Shown: in pieces, positions 25,909-34,231 of the stretch
Layout of the letters: each line of letters begins with the position of its first letter
Position numbering within the stretch: the stretch's first letter is position 1
Origin: Streptomyces sp. CB02414
Lineage (GTDB): Bacteria > Actinomycetota > Actinomycetes > Streptomycetales > Streptomycetaceae
Length of the DNA: 64,000 bases
Direction of reading: 5' to 3'
Assembly: GCF_001905385.1 (NCBI RefSeq)
Contig: NZ_LIPF01000008.1
Span: 62,001-126,000 of the forward strand
The notes under the pieces: generated by a model
Seen by the model: only the letters and a program-made list of their open reading frames with translations
Told to the model about the DNA's origin: nothing
Databases searched by the model: none
Program-made: the position numbers and the translations under genes

Positions 25909-26454
25909 GTGAGCAGGTTGCTGGACGCGTTCGACGCCCGCGTGTCCCCGAGCTACCGCGTCTTCGGCCTCCATGACACATCCGTCGACCCCTATGGACT
26001 GGAGGCGGATCCCACGAAGTGGCTGCTCTCCGCCCCTGGCCTCGTGTACATGCAGGTGCCGTCCCAGGTGATCCGGGCCGCGGTACGGCTGGAAAGCTGG
26101 TCCACTCCGCCTCCGGAAGAGGACGTCCGGTGGTTCGGCCGTGAGGAGGTGGGTATCCGGCTTCCCGGCGGTGACCTCGCCCTCCACACCGTCGACGGCG
26201 GGCGCCAGGAGGTTCCGCTGGTGCTGCCCTCGCCCGGCCAGTACCTGATGCGGTGGCAGTGGATGTTCAACAGCGAAAGCGGTCCCTTCACCTCACCGCT
26301 CTCCTGGCGCACGCTGGAGGTTCCCCCGGTGCGGGACGACAGGCTGAACGGCAGGGATCTCTACTGTCTCGTGCAGATCTGGCCCTCGTCCGTCAGGCCA
26401 CGGCACCGATCGAGCGCCCCGCCCACTCAGGAGCCGGTTCGGTCAGCTCCGTGA
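25909..26454 (+). CDS. Hypothetical protein
   Basis: Protein of 181 residues starting at GTG 25909 behind GAGAGGT. It is rich in Trp, Val and Pro (WLLSAPGLVYMQVPSQVIRAAVRLESW; YLMRWQWMFNSESGPF) and looks like a beta-rich soluble domain. The last 20 residues (RPRHRSSAPPTQEP) read through the end of the opposing thioesterase gene by 62 bases, so the natural protein may have had an earlier stop. I do not recognise the family. It follows the SNF2-SWIM pair by 41 bases on the same strand and could be co-transcribed. Confidence 0.65.
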   Translation: MSRLLDAFDARVSPSYRVFGLHDTSVDPYGLEADPTKWLLSAPGLVYMQVPSQVIRAAVRLESWSTPPPEEDVRWFGREEVGIRLPGGDLALHTVDGGRQEVPLVLPSPGQYLMRWQWMFNSESGPFTSPLSWRTLEVPPVRDDRLNGRDLYCLVQIWPSSVRPRHRSSAPPTQEPVRSAP

Positions 26455-26872
26455 AGCGGTGCCGGACCGCGTCCGGGAACTCGGCGGCCCGGCCCGCCTG
26501 CTGGTCGACGTGGACCGCGAGCAGCTCGGTCGTCGCCACCGGCGCCGCGTCGGGCGTCGGCTCCGACTCCGGTCCGGACACCACGTACATCTCGTGCGTG
26601 AAGCGTGCCTTGCGCGCCGCCCCTCCCAGCACGCGCGTGCGGATGGCCAGATGGGCGCCCTCGGGCACGTCCCGGAGGAAGCGGATGTGGGACTCGACCG
26701 TGTAGAGGGAGCAGCCCGTGGACTCGCGGTAGCCGGAGTCCAGGCCCGTCTCGATCATCAGCGCGTCCGTGGCGTGACCGAAGACGAGGACGTAGAAGGC
26801 CTCGCTCATGTGACCGTTGTAGTCGATCCACTCCGGGCGGACCGTGCTGTGCAGCAGAGGGAGCTTCGTCAT
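26393..26872 (-). CDS. Hotdog-fold thioesterase, probable betainyl-CoA thioesterase
   Basis: Protein of 159 residues of the 4HBT hotdog family. WIDYNGHMSEAFYV (about 14-27) matches the active-site region (Asp/Asn-Gly-His) and FTHEMYV (near 92) the core strand. The start overlaps the stop of the carnitine dehydrogenase gene by four bases. In several proteobacteria a homologous thioesterase is fused to carnitine dehydrogenase and hydrolyses betainyl-CoA to glycine betaine. Here the two are separate but coupled genes, which supports the same role. The stop lies inside the opposing hypothetical gene. Confidence 0.82.
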   Translation of the reverse strand: MTKLPLLHSTVRPEWIDYNGHMSEAFYVLVFGHATDALMIETGLDSGYRESTGCSLYTVESHIRFLRDVPEGAHLAIRTRVLGGAARKARFTHEMYVVSGPESEPTPDAAPVATTELLAVHVDQQAGRAAEFPDAVRHRFTELTEPAPEWAGRSIGAVA

Positions 26873-27870
26873 CGCGAGTCCTCCGCGCGGCCCAGGCGGC
26901 CGGTGGCGCGCAGCACTTCTATGACGCCCCGGTCGCGTTCGGCCACCAGGTCCGCGATGGAACGGCCGTCCGCCGCCTCGTCGCAGCCCGCCACCACGGC
27001 GTCGTACAGCTCCTTGTCCAGTTCCGGCGCTTCCAGGCGCGTCCACGGCGACTTCAGGGACGGGCCGAAGTGGTCGAGCATGTGCGCCATGCCGCCTTCG
27101 CCGCCCGCGAGGGCGAAGGTCAGCATCGGCCCCATCACCGCCCAGCGCAGCCCGGGACCCTCGGTGATCGACAGGTCGATGTCCCGGACCGTCGCCTCGC
27201 CGTTGGCGACCATGTGCAGCGCCTCGCGCCACAGGGCCTCCTGGAGGCGGTTCGCGATGAAGCCCGGTACCTCGTCGTCCATCGTGATCACTGACTTGCC
27301 CGCCACCTCGTAGAAGCGCGAGGCCCAGGCGACCGCGCTCGCGTCGGTGCGCTCGCCGCCGACGACCTCGACGAGCGGGATGAGATAGGGCGGGTTGAAC
27401 GGGTGGCCGACGACCAGGCGCGACGGGTCCGCGGCCGCCGTCTGCATGTCGGTCATCGGATACCCGGAGGTGGAGGAGGCGATGACGACGCCGGGCGGGG
27501 TCGCCGCGTCCAGGCGGGCCAGCAGGTCGCGCTTGAGGTCGAGCTTCTCGGGCGCGCTCTCCTGGACGAACTCGGCGCCGGACACGGCCTCTTCGAGGGT
27601 GTCGGTCACGGTGAGCCGGTCGGCCGACGCTCCCTCGGCCAGGCCGAGCGCGGTGAGCGCCGGCCACGCCGCGTCGACCAGGCGGCGCAGCTTCTGCCCG
27701 GCATCGGGCGCCGGGTCCCAGGCGGTCACGTCGTAGCCGCGCGCCAGGAAGTGGGCGACCCAGCCGCCGCCGATGACTCCGGCGCCGACGCAGGCGACGC
27801 GGCGGGCGTTCTCCGGCGAGGTCCGCCCAGGCGAGATCGGCTCGGGCGAGGTCGTCTCGGATGAGGTCAT
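26869..27870 (-). CDS. L-carnitine dehydrogenase
   Basis: NAD-dependent enzyme of 333 residues oxidising L-carnitine to 3-dehydrocarnitine. After about 22 variable residues the Rossmann motif VACVGAGVIGGGWVAHFL appears. Then come SSTSGYPMTDMQ (near 131), HPFNPPYLIPLVEVVGG (near 153) with the catalytic His, and ITEGPGLRWAVMGP (near 233), which I associate with carnitine dehydrogenases rather than hydroxybutyryl-CoA dehydrogenases. Context agrees: thioesterase downstream, BKACE upstream. The N-terminal STSPEPISPG-like repeat region is probably disordered. A different 3-hydroxyacyl substrate is the main alternative. Confidence 0.86.
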   Translation of the reverse strand: MTSSETTSPEPISPGRTSPENARRVACVGAGVIGGGWVAHFLARGYDVTAWDPAPDAGQKLRRLVDAAWPALTALGLAEGASADRLTVTDTLEEAVSGAEFVQESAPEKLDLKRDLLARLDAATPPGVVIASSTSGYPMTDMQTAAADPSRLVVGHPFNPPYLIPLVEVVGGERTDASAVAWASRFYEVAGKSVITMDDEVPGFIANRLQEALWREALHMVANGEATVRDIDLSITEGPGLRWAVMGPMLTFALAGGEGGMAHMLDHFGPSLKSPWTRLEAPELDKELYDAVVAGCDEAADGRSIADLVAERDRGVIEVLRATGRLGRAEDSR

Positions 27871-27901
27871 GAGTGTGTTGGTCCTTCGTCGTCGCTTCGG
27901 G

Positions 27902-28795
27902 CTACTTGCGCGGCTTGAGGCCGAGGGTGGCGCGGGCCTCGTCCGGTGTCGCGACGCGGGCGCCGATCGACTCGGTGATGGTCACGGCCCGCTCGACGAG
28001 CTGGGCGTTGGTCGCCTTGTTGCCCTTGCCGAGGTACAGGTTGTCCTCCAGGCCCACGCGGACGTGCCCGCCGAGCAGGATGGACTGCGCGACCCACGGC
28101 ATCTGCATCCGGCCGAGCGCGAAGCTCGCCCAACGCGCGCCGTCCGGAAGCATGTTGACCATCGACTGGAGCACGCCGGGGTCCGCCGGCGCGCCCCACG
28201 GGATGCCCATGCACAGCTGGAAAACGGTCGGGTCGTCGAGCAGACCCTCGGCGAGCAGCTGCTTGGCGAACCAGAGCTGACCCGTGTCGAAGATCTCCAG
28301 CTCGGGCCGCACACCCAGCTCCTGGATGCGCCGCGCGCCCGCACGCAGCATGTCGGGCGTCGAGACGTAGAGGTTCGAGCCGTCGCCGAAGTTGAGCGAG
28401 CCGCAGTCCAGCGTGCAGATGTCGGGCAGCAGGTCCTCGACGTGCGGGAGGCGCTCCAGACCACTGACGAGGTCGGTGCCGGGGAGGTGGGTGAGCGGGT
28501 CGTCCGGGTCGATGACCAGGTCGCCGCCCATGCCGGCGGTGAGGTTGATGACGACGTCGGTGCCGGTCTCCTTGATGCGTTCGACGACCTCCCGGTACAG
28601 CTTCGGGTCGCGGGACGGATCGCCGGTCCGCGGATCGCGTACGTGGATGTGGACGACGGCTGCTCCGGCGGCGGCCGCCTCCACGGCGTTCCTGGCTATC
28701 TGCTCCGGGGTGACGGGGACGTGGGGACTCTTGCGGACGGTGTCGCCGGCGCCCGTGAGCGCGCAGGTGATGATGACGTTCTCGGTCATGGGCAT
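27902..28795 (-). CDS. BKACE-family beta-keto acid cleavage enzyme (DUF849), probable 3-dehydrocarnitine cleavage enzyme
   Basis: Zinc enzyme of 297 residues in the DUF849/BKACE family, which transfers part of a beta-keto acid to acetyl-CoA, giving acetoacetate and a new CoA ester. The zinc ligands are visible in AAVVHIHVRDP (about 45-55), and the family segments TDVVINLTAGMGG and FGLEDNLYLGKG-like VGLEDNLYLGKG (near 252) are present. With carnitine dehydrogenase and a thioesterase next to it, the expected substrate is 3-dehydrocarnitine and the product betainyl-CoA. The first ATG (28795) has GGAGG six bases upstream; ATG 28789 is two codons in. It is often labelled 3-keto-5-aminohexanoate cleavage protein. 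Confidence 0.86.
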   Translation of the reverse strand: MPMTENVIITCALTGAGDTVRKSPHVPVTPEQIARNAVEAAAAGAAVVHIHVRDPRTGDPSRDPKLYREVVERIKETGTDVVINLTAGMGGDLVIDPDDPLTHLPGTDLVSGLERLPHVEDLLPDICTLDCGSLNFGDGSNLYVSTPDMLRAGARRIQELGVRPELEIFDTGQLWFAKQLLAEGLLDDPTVFQLCMGIPWGAPADPGVLQSMVNMLPDGARWASFALGRMQMPWVAQSILLGGHVRVGLEDNLYLGKGNKATNAQLVERAVTITESIGARVATPDEARATLGLKPRK

Positions 28796-28837
28796 GCGGG
28801 GCCTCCGGGGTGGGGCTTCGGTGGCGGGGGGATGGGA

Positions 28838-29689
28838 CTATGGGGCCAGAATCGTGTGGTTGACGTGAGCGGTCAGTGCGGCGTGCATCGCGTCCGCGGC
28901 CGCGGCGGACGACGACCCGCTCACCGAGAGGACGTGTGTCGCCAGGCCGTCGATCAGCGCGGTCAGCGTCAGTGCCGCTGCCTGTGGATCGACCCCGGCG
29001 CGGAACACGCCCTGTCCGACACCTCGGCGTACGACGTCGGCGACGGTCTCCCGCCACTGCCGGTAGTACTCGGAGTGCAGCCGGCCGACCGTCGTGGAGC
29101 GCGCCGCCTCGGCCCACAGGTCGAGCCACACCGCCCACTGGCGGCGCTGCTGCTCGGTGCGCGGCGTCTGCAGCGCGATGAGCTGACGCAGTTCCTGAGC
29201 CGCGTCGTCCGCCTCGGCGAGACGGGCGGCACGCCGTGCGGTGTCCTCGTCCATGCACCAGCGCACGGCCGCCTCCAGGAGTTCGGCGCGGCCCGGGAAG
29301 TGGTAGTGGATCGCGGCGCTGCTGGTGGCGCAGGCGCGAGCGATGTCGGCGACCCGCACCGCGTGGAAGCCGTGCTCCGCGATCAGCCGGACCGTCTCGC
29401 GGACGATCTGCAGCGGTCGCCCGCCCTCGACGCCCGCGGCCGGCGCCGAGTCCTTCTCACGGGGGCGGGTGCCGAGCAGCCAGCCCGCGTCCACCCGGCC
29501 CTCGTCGGCGATCCGCGCCAGCTCCGCGGCCGTGAAGCGGCGGGTGCCGCTCAGCGAACGCGACAGCTTGGACGGGTCCATGACGACCCGGCGCGCGAAC
29601 TCGCGCTGGCTGACACCCGCGGCCGCGATGACCTCGCGTACACGGGCGGCGGCGGTCGGTGTGCCTTCGGGGGCGTCGTCGGTCTCCAC
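28838..29689 (-). CDS. XRE-TetR fusion transcriptional regulator
   Basis: Protein of 283 residues with two DNA-binding domains. Residues about 12-62 form an XRE-type helix-turn-helix (VREVIAAAGVSQREFARRVVMDPSKLSRSLSGTRRF). After a linker with GWLLGTRPREKDS, residues about 92-140 form a TetR N-terminal domain (IVRETVRLIAEHGFHAVRVADIARACATSSAAIHYHF), followed by a BetI-like ligand domain. TetR proteins are normally about 200 residues with one such domain. It is the first gene of the carnitine operon, 42 bases before BKACE, so it probably controls that operon and itself. BetI relatives respond to choline or betaine compounds, which fits. The start is GTG 29689. Confidence 0.88.
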   Translation of the reverse strand: METDDAPEGTPTAAARVREVIAAAGVSQREFARRVVMDPSKLSRSLSGTRRFTAAELARIADEGRVDAGWLLGTRPREKDSAPAAGVEGGRPLQIVRETVRLIAEHGFHAVRVADIARACATSSAAIHYHFPGRAELLEAAVRWCMDEDTARRAARLAEADDAAQELRQLIALQTPRTEQQRRQWAVWLDLWAEAARSTTVGRLHSEYYRQWRETVADVVRRGVGQGVFRAGVDPQAAALTLTALIDGLATHVLSVSGSSSAAAADAMHAALTAHVNHTILAP

Positions 29690-29876
29690 GAGGCACGACC
29701 TTAGGCATACGTTGCGGAAAACTCAACACAGGTGCCAGCGAAGTAGCAGATGAATGGTGGGATTGAGATGCCTGACTTGCGGATCAGTCAGATCGGTGAC
29801 GTCCTGTGCGGACCAGCCGCGCGCAGGCGCGGTGCCCGGCGTCGGAGGGCTGCCCGGAGCTCGATAGGCTCCCCGG

Positions 29877-32396
29877 ATGCCGCAGGACGAGATGGAAAAG
29901 ACCAGGGCCGCTCAGCTCCCGACGGGCACACCGGCCGACCTCGAGACCGCCTTACGCACCTGCCTCGCGCCACTGGGGTTGTGCCAGACCTTCGACGGCG
30001 CGGTCGAGTACGTCCAGCGGGGCACGGGACCGGAGGTCCTGGCCGCCTTGGACGACGTACGATCCACGACGGCCGGGAGAATGGTGTCCGCCGGCGGCAA
30101 CTGGTCGGACGAGCGCGTCACCGCCGTCGCGGACCTGCACCCGGGATGGAGCTCCGAGAACGCAGACGCCGCTCGGCTCGTCGTCTACCGCGACGCACCG
30201 GTCGACGTACTCGCCCGGTTCGGGCACCTGCTGCACGCGATCGCCCCTTCGGACCGGCCGGATTCCACCACCTGGCTCGCCACGCTGACGGACAACGTCC
30301 TCAAAGCCACCGGGCCCCGGTCCGAGGCGTCCCACCAGGCGCGCACCCGATGGACCCCCGACCTGGTGAGCGAGGTCGCCGGGGCCGGCGGTGCGCCTGG
30401 CCGTACGCCCGCGCACGCGACGCTGACGACGCTGCTGCACATCGACGACGACAGGTACTCGACGCACCGGTACGCACTTCTGGCGACGGACGCCGGCGAC
30501 ACGTTCCTCGCCCGGCACGCCGATGTCCTCGCCGAGATCGCCACGGTGGCGGGCCCCGGCCCCCGCCGGCTCCTGACGCTCCGGTGCGCGCGCGACGCCG
30601 AAGAACACGCCGGTCTCCTCGCCGCCCTGACCGTCGACGAGGACCGTTCCGTGCGGGCCGAGGCGCTCGCCGCGCTGGCCTGGCTCGACGGGGCCCGGCA
30701 AGTGGAGCTGCTGCGCCCGCACTTGCGGACGGCGGCACCGGACCGTCTCACCGGAGTCCTGAGGCGCCTGTCCGACATCGACGGCGGTCCCGCGGCGATC
30801 GGGGAAGCACTGCGGGCGCCGGAAGGGCACCCGCTCGACGCGGAGCGCGCGGAGTCGCTGCGCCGGGCGGCCGGCCGGGCGTCTCTCGCGCAGGGTCCCG
30901 GCGCCGTCGTCCCCCTCCCGCCGACCGCGCCGCCGGCCGACGCCGACCTCCTGACGGAGCTGGACACCCGACCTGCCGCCGCCCGCCTGGAGGGTGACTA
31001 CTTCTGGCCCGGCGTCGAGCAGCGGCTGGCGCGGATACCCGACGTCCGTGTGCTGCGGAACGCACTGCGGCAGGCCGGGATGACCGACGCCGACCGCCGG
31101 GTCATGGCGCTCCTGACGACCCGGAGCACCGGGGCGTTCGGCCGGAGGATCGGGGCGGTTCTGACCCTCGAGGACGCGGTGCGGTGGTGGCCGCTGTTCG
31201 CCGAGCGGCCGGACCTGGTGGACGAGTACCTGGAGGGCTTCGACGCCAGGAGGCACCCCGACGACGAGGCCGTCGACACGACCCACATGATGCTGACGAT
31301 CCTCGAGTGCTTCCCGGAAGTCCCGAAGACGCTGGCCCCTCGCCTGACGTCGATCGCGCTCGGCGTCTCACGGCACCGCCTGGCCGCGCGCCGGGTGCTC
31401 GGCGACGACCCGGGCGTCCGGGCCGCCGCGCGGGCGGCGCTGGACGGCGCGGAGGGGATGACGCGCAGGTCGGCGGCGGAGTGGCTGGCCGGCCTGGGCG
31501 AGCCGGGCGTCGCGGCACCGGAACCCGGCTGGGAGTTCGGCGACGGGGTGCTGTCCCCGGCCACCCGGACCCTGCCCGCCGCAACCCTCTGGTGGCTCGA
31601 CCGCTTCAGGGAGCAAGCGCTGGAACGAGGCGTTCCGGTGCCGGACGTGGACCGGTGGCTCGGGCTCGCCCGCCCCATGCTGCGGACGGCTCCCGACGGA
31701 AGCGGGCCGGTGGTGGGCAGGCTCGGCGGGCCGCTGATGCTCCCGCCGGATCTCCCCACACCCGGCGACAGCCACGGGCCGGCGGGCGAGGAATACGAGG
31801 ACCACCACCAGCTCATCCTGACGCTCGACTTCTCCGCCGTCCCCGACGGGGCGACCGACCTGCCGCTCCCGCCGGACGGCACGCTGCTCCTCTTCGTCAA
31901 CGCCGACCTGGAACCCTGGCCCGCGGGCGGCGCCGTGTACGTACCGGCCGGAGTCCCGGTGGAGGAACGGGAGTCGTCCCCCGACTACGAGATCTACGAG
32001 TACGACAGCCCGGAGGACCTGGACGCCGAGTTGCGCAGCGCCGGCGAGCTGCGACTCGCGCCCGGTGTGTCCCTGCCGTCCACGCCGCCCGACGACGAGA
32101 CGCTCGCCCGGCATCCCCACGCGGAGACCCTTCGGGACGTCTGGTCCGACCAGACCGACGGCGGCGGAGACTGGCAACTCGGCGGCCACGCCGCCAACTT
32201 CGACGACTACGGCGACCCGGTGCCCGCCTCCGCCTACCCGGAGGTGGGTGAACAGGTCACGGACCCCGACGACTGGGTCCTGCTCGCGCAGTGGGTGGGG
32301 TTCCCCATGTCGATCCTGTACTGGACCATCACCCGCCAGGACCTCGCGGCCCGCCGCTTCGACCGGGTCACCGTCCAGATGCACGCCAACCCCTGA
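29877..32396 (+). CDS. Large helical-repeat protein with C-terminal DUF1963 (YwqG-like) domain
   Basis: Soluble protein of 839 residues. The N-terminal 570 residues are Ala/Leu/Arg-rich with many short helices (RLLTLRCARDAEEHAGLLAALT, SVRAEALAALAWLDGARQVELL), as in HEAT-like repeats. The C-terminal part (about 590-835) resembles DUF1963/YwqG: GRLGGPLMLPPDLPTP, LILTLDFSAVP, LLFVNADLEPW, LGGHAANFDDYG and DWVLLAQWVGFPMSI. The function is unknown. There is no signal peptide. The ATG 29877 start lacks a strong ribosome binding site. The gene is convergent with the xylanase gene and separated from it by a terminator hairpin. Confidence 0.8.
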   Translation: MPQDEMEKTRAAQLPTGTPADLETALRTCLAPLGLCQTFDGAVEYVQRGTGPEVLAALDDVRSTTAGRMVSAGGNWSDERVTAVADLHPGWSSENADAARLVVYRDAPVDVLARFGHLLHAIAPSDRPDSTTWLATLTDNVLKATGPRSEASHQARTRWTPDLVSEVAGAGGAPGRTPAHATLTTLLHIDDDRYSTHRYALLATDAGDTFLARHADVLAEIATVAGPGPRRLLTLRCARDAEEHAGLLAALTVDEDRSVRAEALAALAWLDGARQVELLRPHLRTAAPDRLTGVLRRLSDIDGGPAAIGEALRAPEGHPLDAERAESLRRAAGRASLAQGPGAVVPLPPTAPPADADLLTELDTRPAAARLEGDYFWPGVEQRLARIPDVRVLRNALRQAGMTDADRRVMALLTTRSTGAFGRRIGAVLTLEDAVRWWPLFAERPDLVDEYLEGFDARRHPDDEAVDTTHMMLTILECFPEVPKTLAPRLTSIALGVSRHRLAARRVLGDDPGVRAAARAALDGAEGMTRRSAAEWLAGLGEPGVAAPEPGWEFGDGVLSPATRTLPAATLWWLDRFREQALERGVPVPDVDRWLGLARPMLRTAPDGSGPVVGRLGGPLMLPPDLPTPGDSHGPAGEEYEDHHQLILTLDFSAVPDGATDLPLPPDGTLLLFVNADLEPWPAGGAVYVPAGVPVEERESSPDYEIYEYDSPEDLDAELRSAGELRLAPGVSLPSTPPDDETLARHPHAETLRDVWSDQTDGGGDWQLGGHAANFDDYGDPVPASAYPEVGEQVTDPDDWVLLAQWVGFPMSILYWTITRQDLAARRFDRVTVQMHANP

Positions 32397-32430
32397 ACAC
32401 CGCGAAGCGCCGGGTGGTGCCGGTCGCGAG

Positions 32431-32455
32431 GGTCGCCGCCACCACGGCGGCGACC
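32431..32455. terminator. Bidirectional terminator hairpin
   Basis: GGTCGCCGCC-ACCAC-GGCGGCGACC is a perfect ten-base stem with a five-base loop between two converging genes. Confidence 0.85.
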
Positions 32456-32480
32456 CCGGACTACCGCGCGGCAGGCACCA

Positions 32481-33914
32481 TCAGGTGCGGGACCAGCGCT
32501 GGTTGCTGCCGTTCGAGCAGGAGTAGAGCTGGACCAGGGTGCCGTTGGCGGTGCCGGCTCCGACGGCGTCGAGGCAGAGGCCGGACTGGACGCCGACGAT
32601 GGAGCCGTCGGCGTTGAGGCGCCACTTCTGGTTGTCGCCGCCCCAGCAGCTGTAGATCTGGACCTTGGCGCCGTTGCCGGCACCGGCGGCGTCCAGGCAC
32701 TTGTCGCCGTAGACCCTCAGCTCGCCGGCGTCGGTGTACGTCCACTGCTGGTTGGTGCCGCTGTGGCAGTCCCACAGCTGGAGCTGGGTGCCGTCGGTGG
32801 TGACGGCGTCGGGCACGTCCAGGCAGCGGCCCGAACCGACGCCCTTGATCTGTCCGGAATCCGCGGGGGGCGTGGTGGAGCCGCCGCCGTTGAGGGCGTC
32901 GAGGACGGCGGTGTAAGCGGGCTTCTTGCTGCCGTCACCGTTGAACAGCAGCGGCGTCTGCTCCGATCGCCAGGAGTCGGTGTCGCGCACGCCCCAGACG
33001 GTGACGCCGAGGCAGCGCTCGACGGCCAGGCAGTCCTCGACCACGTTCGCGTAGGTCGTGGGTGAGGCGCCCTGGATGTCGAGTTCGGTGATGGCCACGT
33101 CGACGCCGAGCGCGGCGAAGTTCTCCAGGGTGGTGCGGAAGTTGGCGTTGTAGGGGCTGCCGCTGTTGAAGTGCGACTGGAAGCCCACGCAGTCGATCGG
33201 CACGCCGCGCTGCTTGAAGTCCCGGACCATGGCGTACATGGCCTGGGTCTTGGCCCAGTTCCAGTTCTCGACGTTGTAGTCGTTGTAGCAGAGCTTGGCT
33301 TCCGGGTCGGCGGCGCGCGCGGTGCGGAAGGCGACCTCGATCCAGTCGTTGCCGGTGCGCTGCAGGTTGGAGTCCCGCCGGGCTCCCGAACTGCCGTCGG
33401 CGAACGCCTCGTTCACGACGTCCCACTGAGTGATTTTGCCCTTGTAGTGGGACATCACGCCGTTGATGTGGCCGATCATCGCCTGGCGCAGTGCGCTGCC
33501 GCTGAGGCTCTGCATCCAGCCGGGCTGCTGGGAGTGCCAGGCCAGGGTGTGACCGCGCACCTCCTTCCCGTTCTGTACCGCCCAGTTGTAGACACGGTCG
33601 GCTGCGGTGAAGTCGAACTGCCCTCGCTGCGGTTCGGTGGCGTCGATCTTCATCTCGTTCTCGGCCGTCACCGAGTTGAACTCACGGTTGGCGATCGTCG
33701 TGTACGTCGAGTCGCCCAGCTTGCCCGAGGCGATGGCGGTGCCGAAGTAGCGGCCGCTCTGCGCCGCCGCTGCGCCGAGGGTGCTCTCGGCGGCGTGCGC
33801 GGTCGGCGGCGCCACCAGGGCGGCGACCGCACCGAGGACGCCGACGACCATCGCCGGTAACAGGCCGCGGAGCTTGCGGCGGATGTCGGGTCTGGGGAGG
33901 GCGTATGAGCCCAT
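32481..33914 (-). CDS. xlnA: Secreted endo-1,4-beta-xylanase, GH10 with CBM13
   Basis: Exported enzyme of 477 residues that cleaves xylan. The signal peptide covers residues 1-41 (cut after TAHA). The GH10 domain (about 42-345) has the acid/base Glu in WDVVNEAF (near 169) and the nucleophile in AITELDIQG (near 277). A short Gly/Thr/Pro linker leads to a ricin-type CBM13 (about 350-477) with three QxW repeats (NQQW, NQKW, NQRW). The sequence follows Streptomyces lividans XlnA almost throughout. ATG 33914 is chosen (GGAGG seven bases upstream); a GTG lies one codon earlier. It is divergent from the arabinofuranosidase gene, with shared operator-like repeats between them. Confidence 0.96.
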   Translation of the reverse strand: MGSYALPRPDIRRKLRGLLPAMVVGVLGAVAALVAPPTAHAAESTLGAAAAQSGRYFGTAIASGKLGDSTYTTIANREFNSVTAENEMKIDATEPQRGQFDFTAADRVYNWAVQNGKEVRGHTLAWHSQQPGWMQSLSGSALRQAMIGHINGVMSHYKGKITQWDVVNEAFADGSSGARRDSNLQRTGNDWIEVAFRTARAADPEAKLCYNDYNVENWNWAKTQAMYAMVRDFKQRGVPIDCVGFQSHFNSGSPYNANFRTTLENFAALGVDVAITELDIQGASPTTYANVVEDCLAVERCLGVTVWGVRDTDSWRSEQTPLLFNGDGSKKPAYTAVLDALNGGGSTTPPADSGQIKGVGSGRCLDVPDAVTTDGTQLQLWDCHSGTNQQWTYTDAGELRVYGDKCLDAAGAGNGAKVQIYSCWGGDNQKWRLNADGSIVGVQSGLCLDAVGAGTANGTLVQLYSCSNGSNQRWSRT

Positions 33915-33978
33915 CACTGTGCCTCCAAAGCAGAGATCACCGGCGGATCGCCGGTCGGCGACAGGAATGATTGAGGTG

Positions 33979-33996
33979 TTGACGATGCATCGTCAA
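33979..33996. promoter_or_regulatory. 18-bp perfect palindrome, candidate operator of the xylanase gene
   Basis: TTGACGATGCATCGTCAA is its own reverse complement and lies 65-82 bases before the xylanase start. Palindromes of this size in Streptomyces glycanase promoters are usually repressor sites. The binding protein is not encoded beside it. Confidence 0.6.
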
Positions 33997-34029
33997 TACT
34001 CGGTCGCGAAAAAGTTTCTACTGTGAGAC

Positions 34030-34040
34030 CGAAACATTCG
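34030..34040. promoter_or_regulatory. Candidate xylan-regulon box, xylanase side
   Basis: CGAAACATTCG, 116 bases before the xylanase start. It is one base away from CGAAACTTTCG, which I recall as a protein-binding motif upstream of Streptomyces xylanase genes. Confidence 0.55.
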
Positions 34041-34221
34041 AACCTGGATGGGTCGGATGGGCGGCTTCGGAGGTGTCGTCCCTGGCTAGCGAGGATTCGG
34101 GGTCGCGGCGAGGTCGACGGTGCGTCATGCCGGTCCTCGGCAGCGGTTCCGTGAGTCATTGTCCGTCGTTCTGGGTTGTGGGTCCCAACGGGGTGGCTGT
34201 GCGGTGCGAGCGGCGAGGCCT

Positions 34222-34231
34222 GAATGTTTCG
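34222..34231. promoter_or_regulatory. Candidate xylan-regulon box, arabinofuranosidase side
   Basis: GAATGTTTCG is the reverse complement of CGAAACATTC on the other side of the divergent promoter region and lies about 134 bases before the arabinofuranosidase start. Confidence 0.5.
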
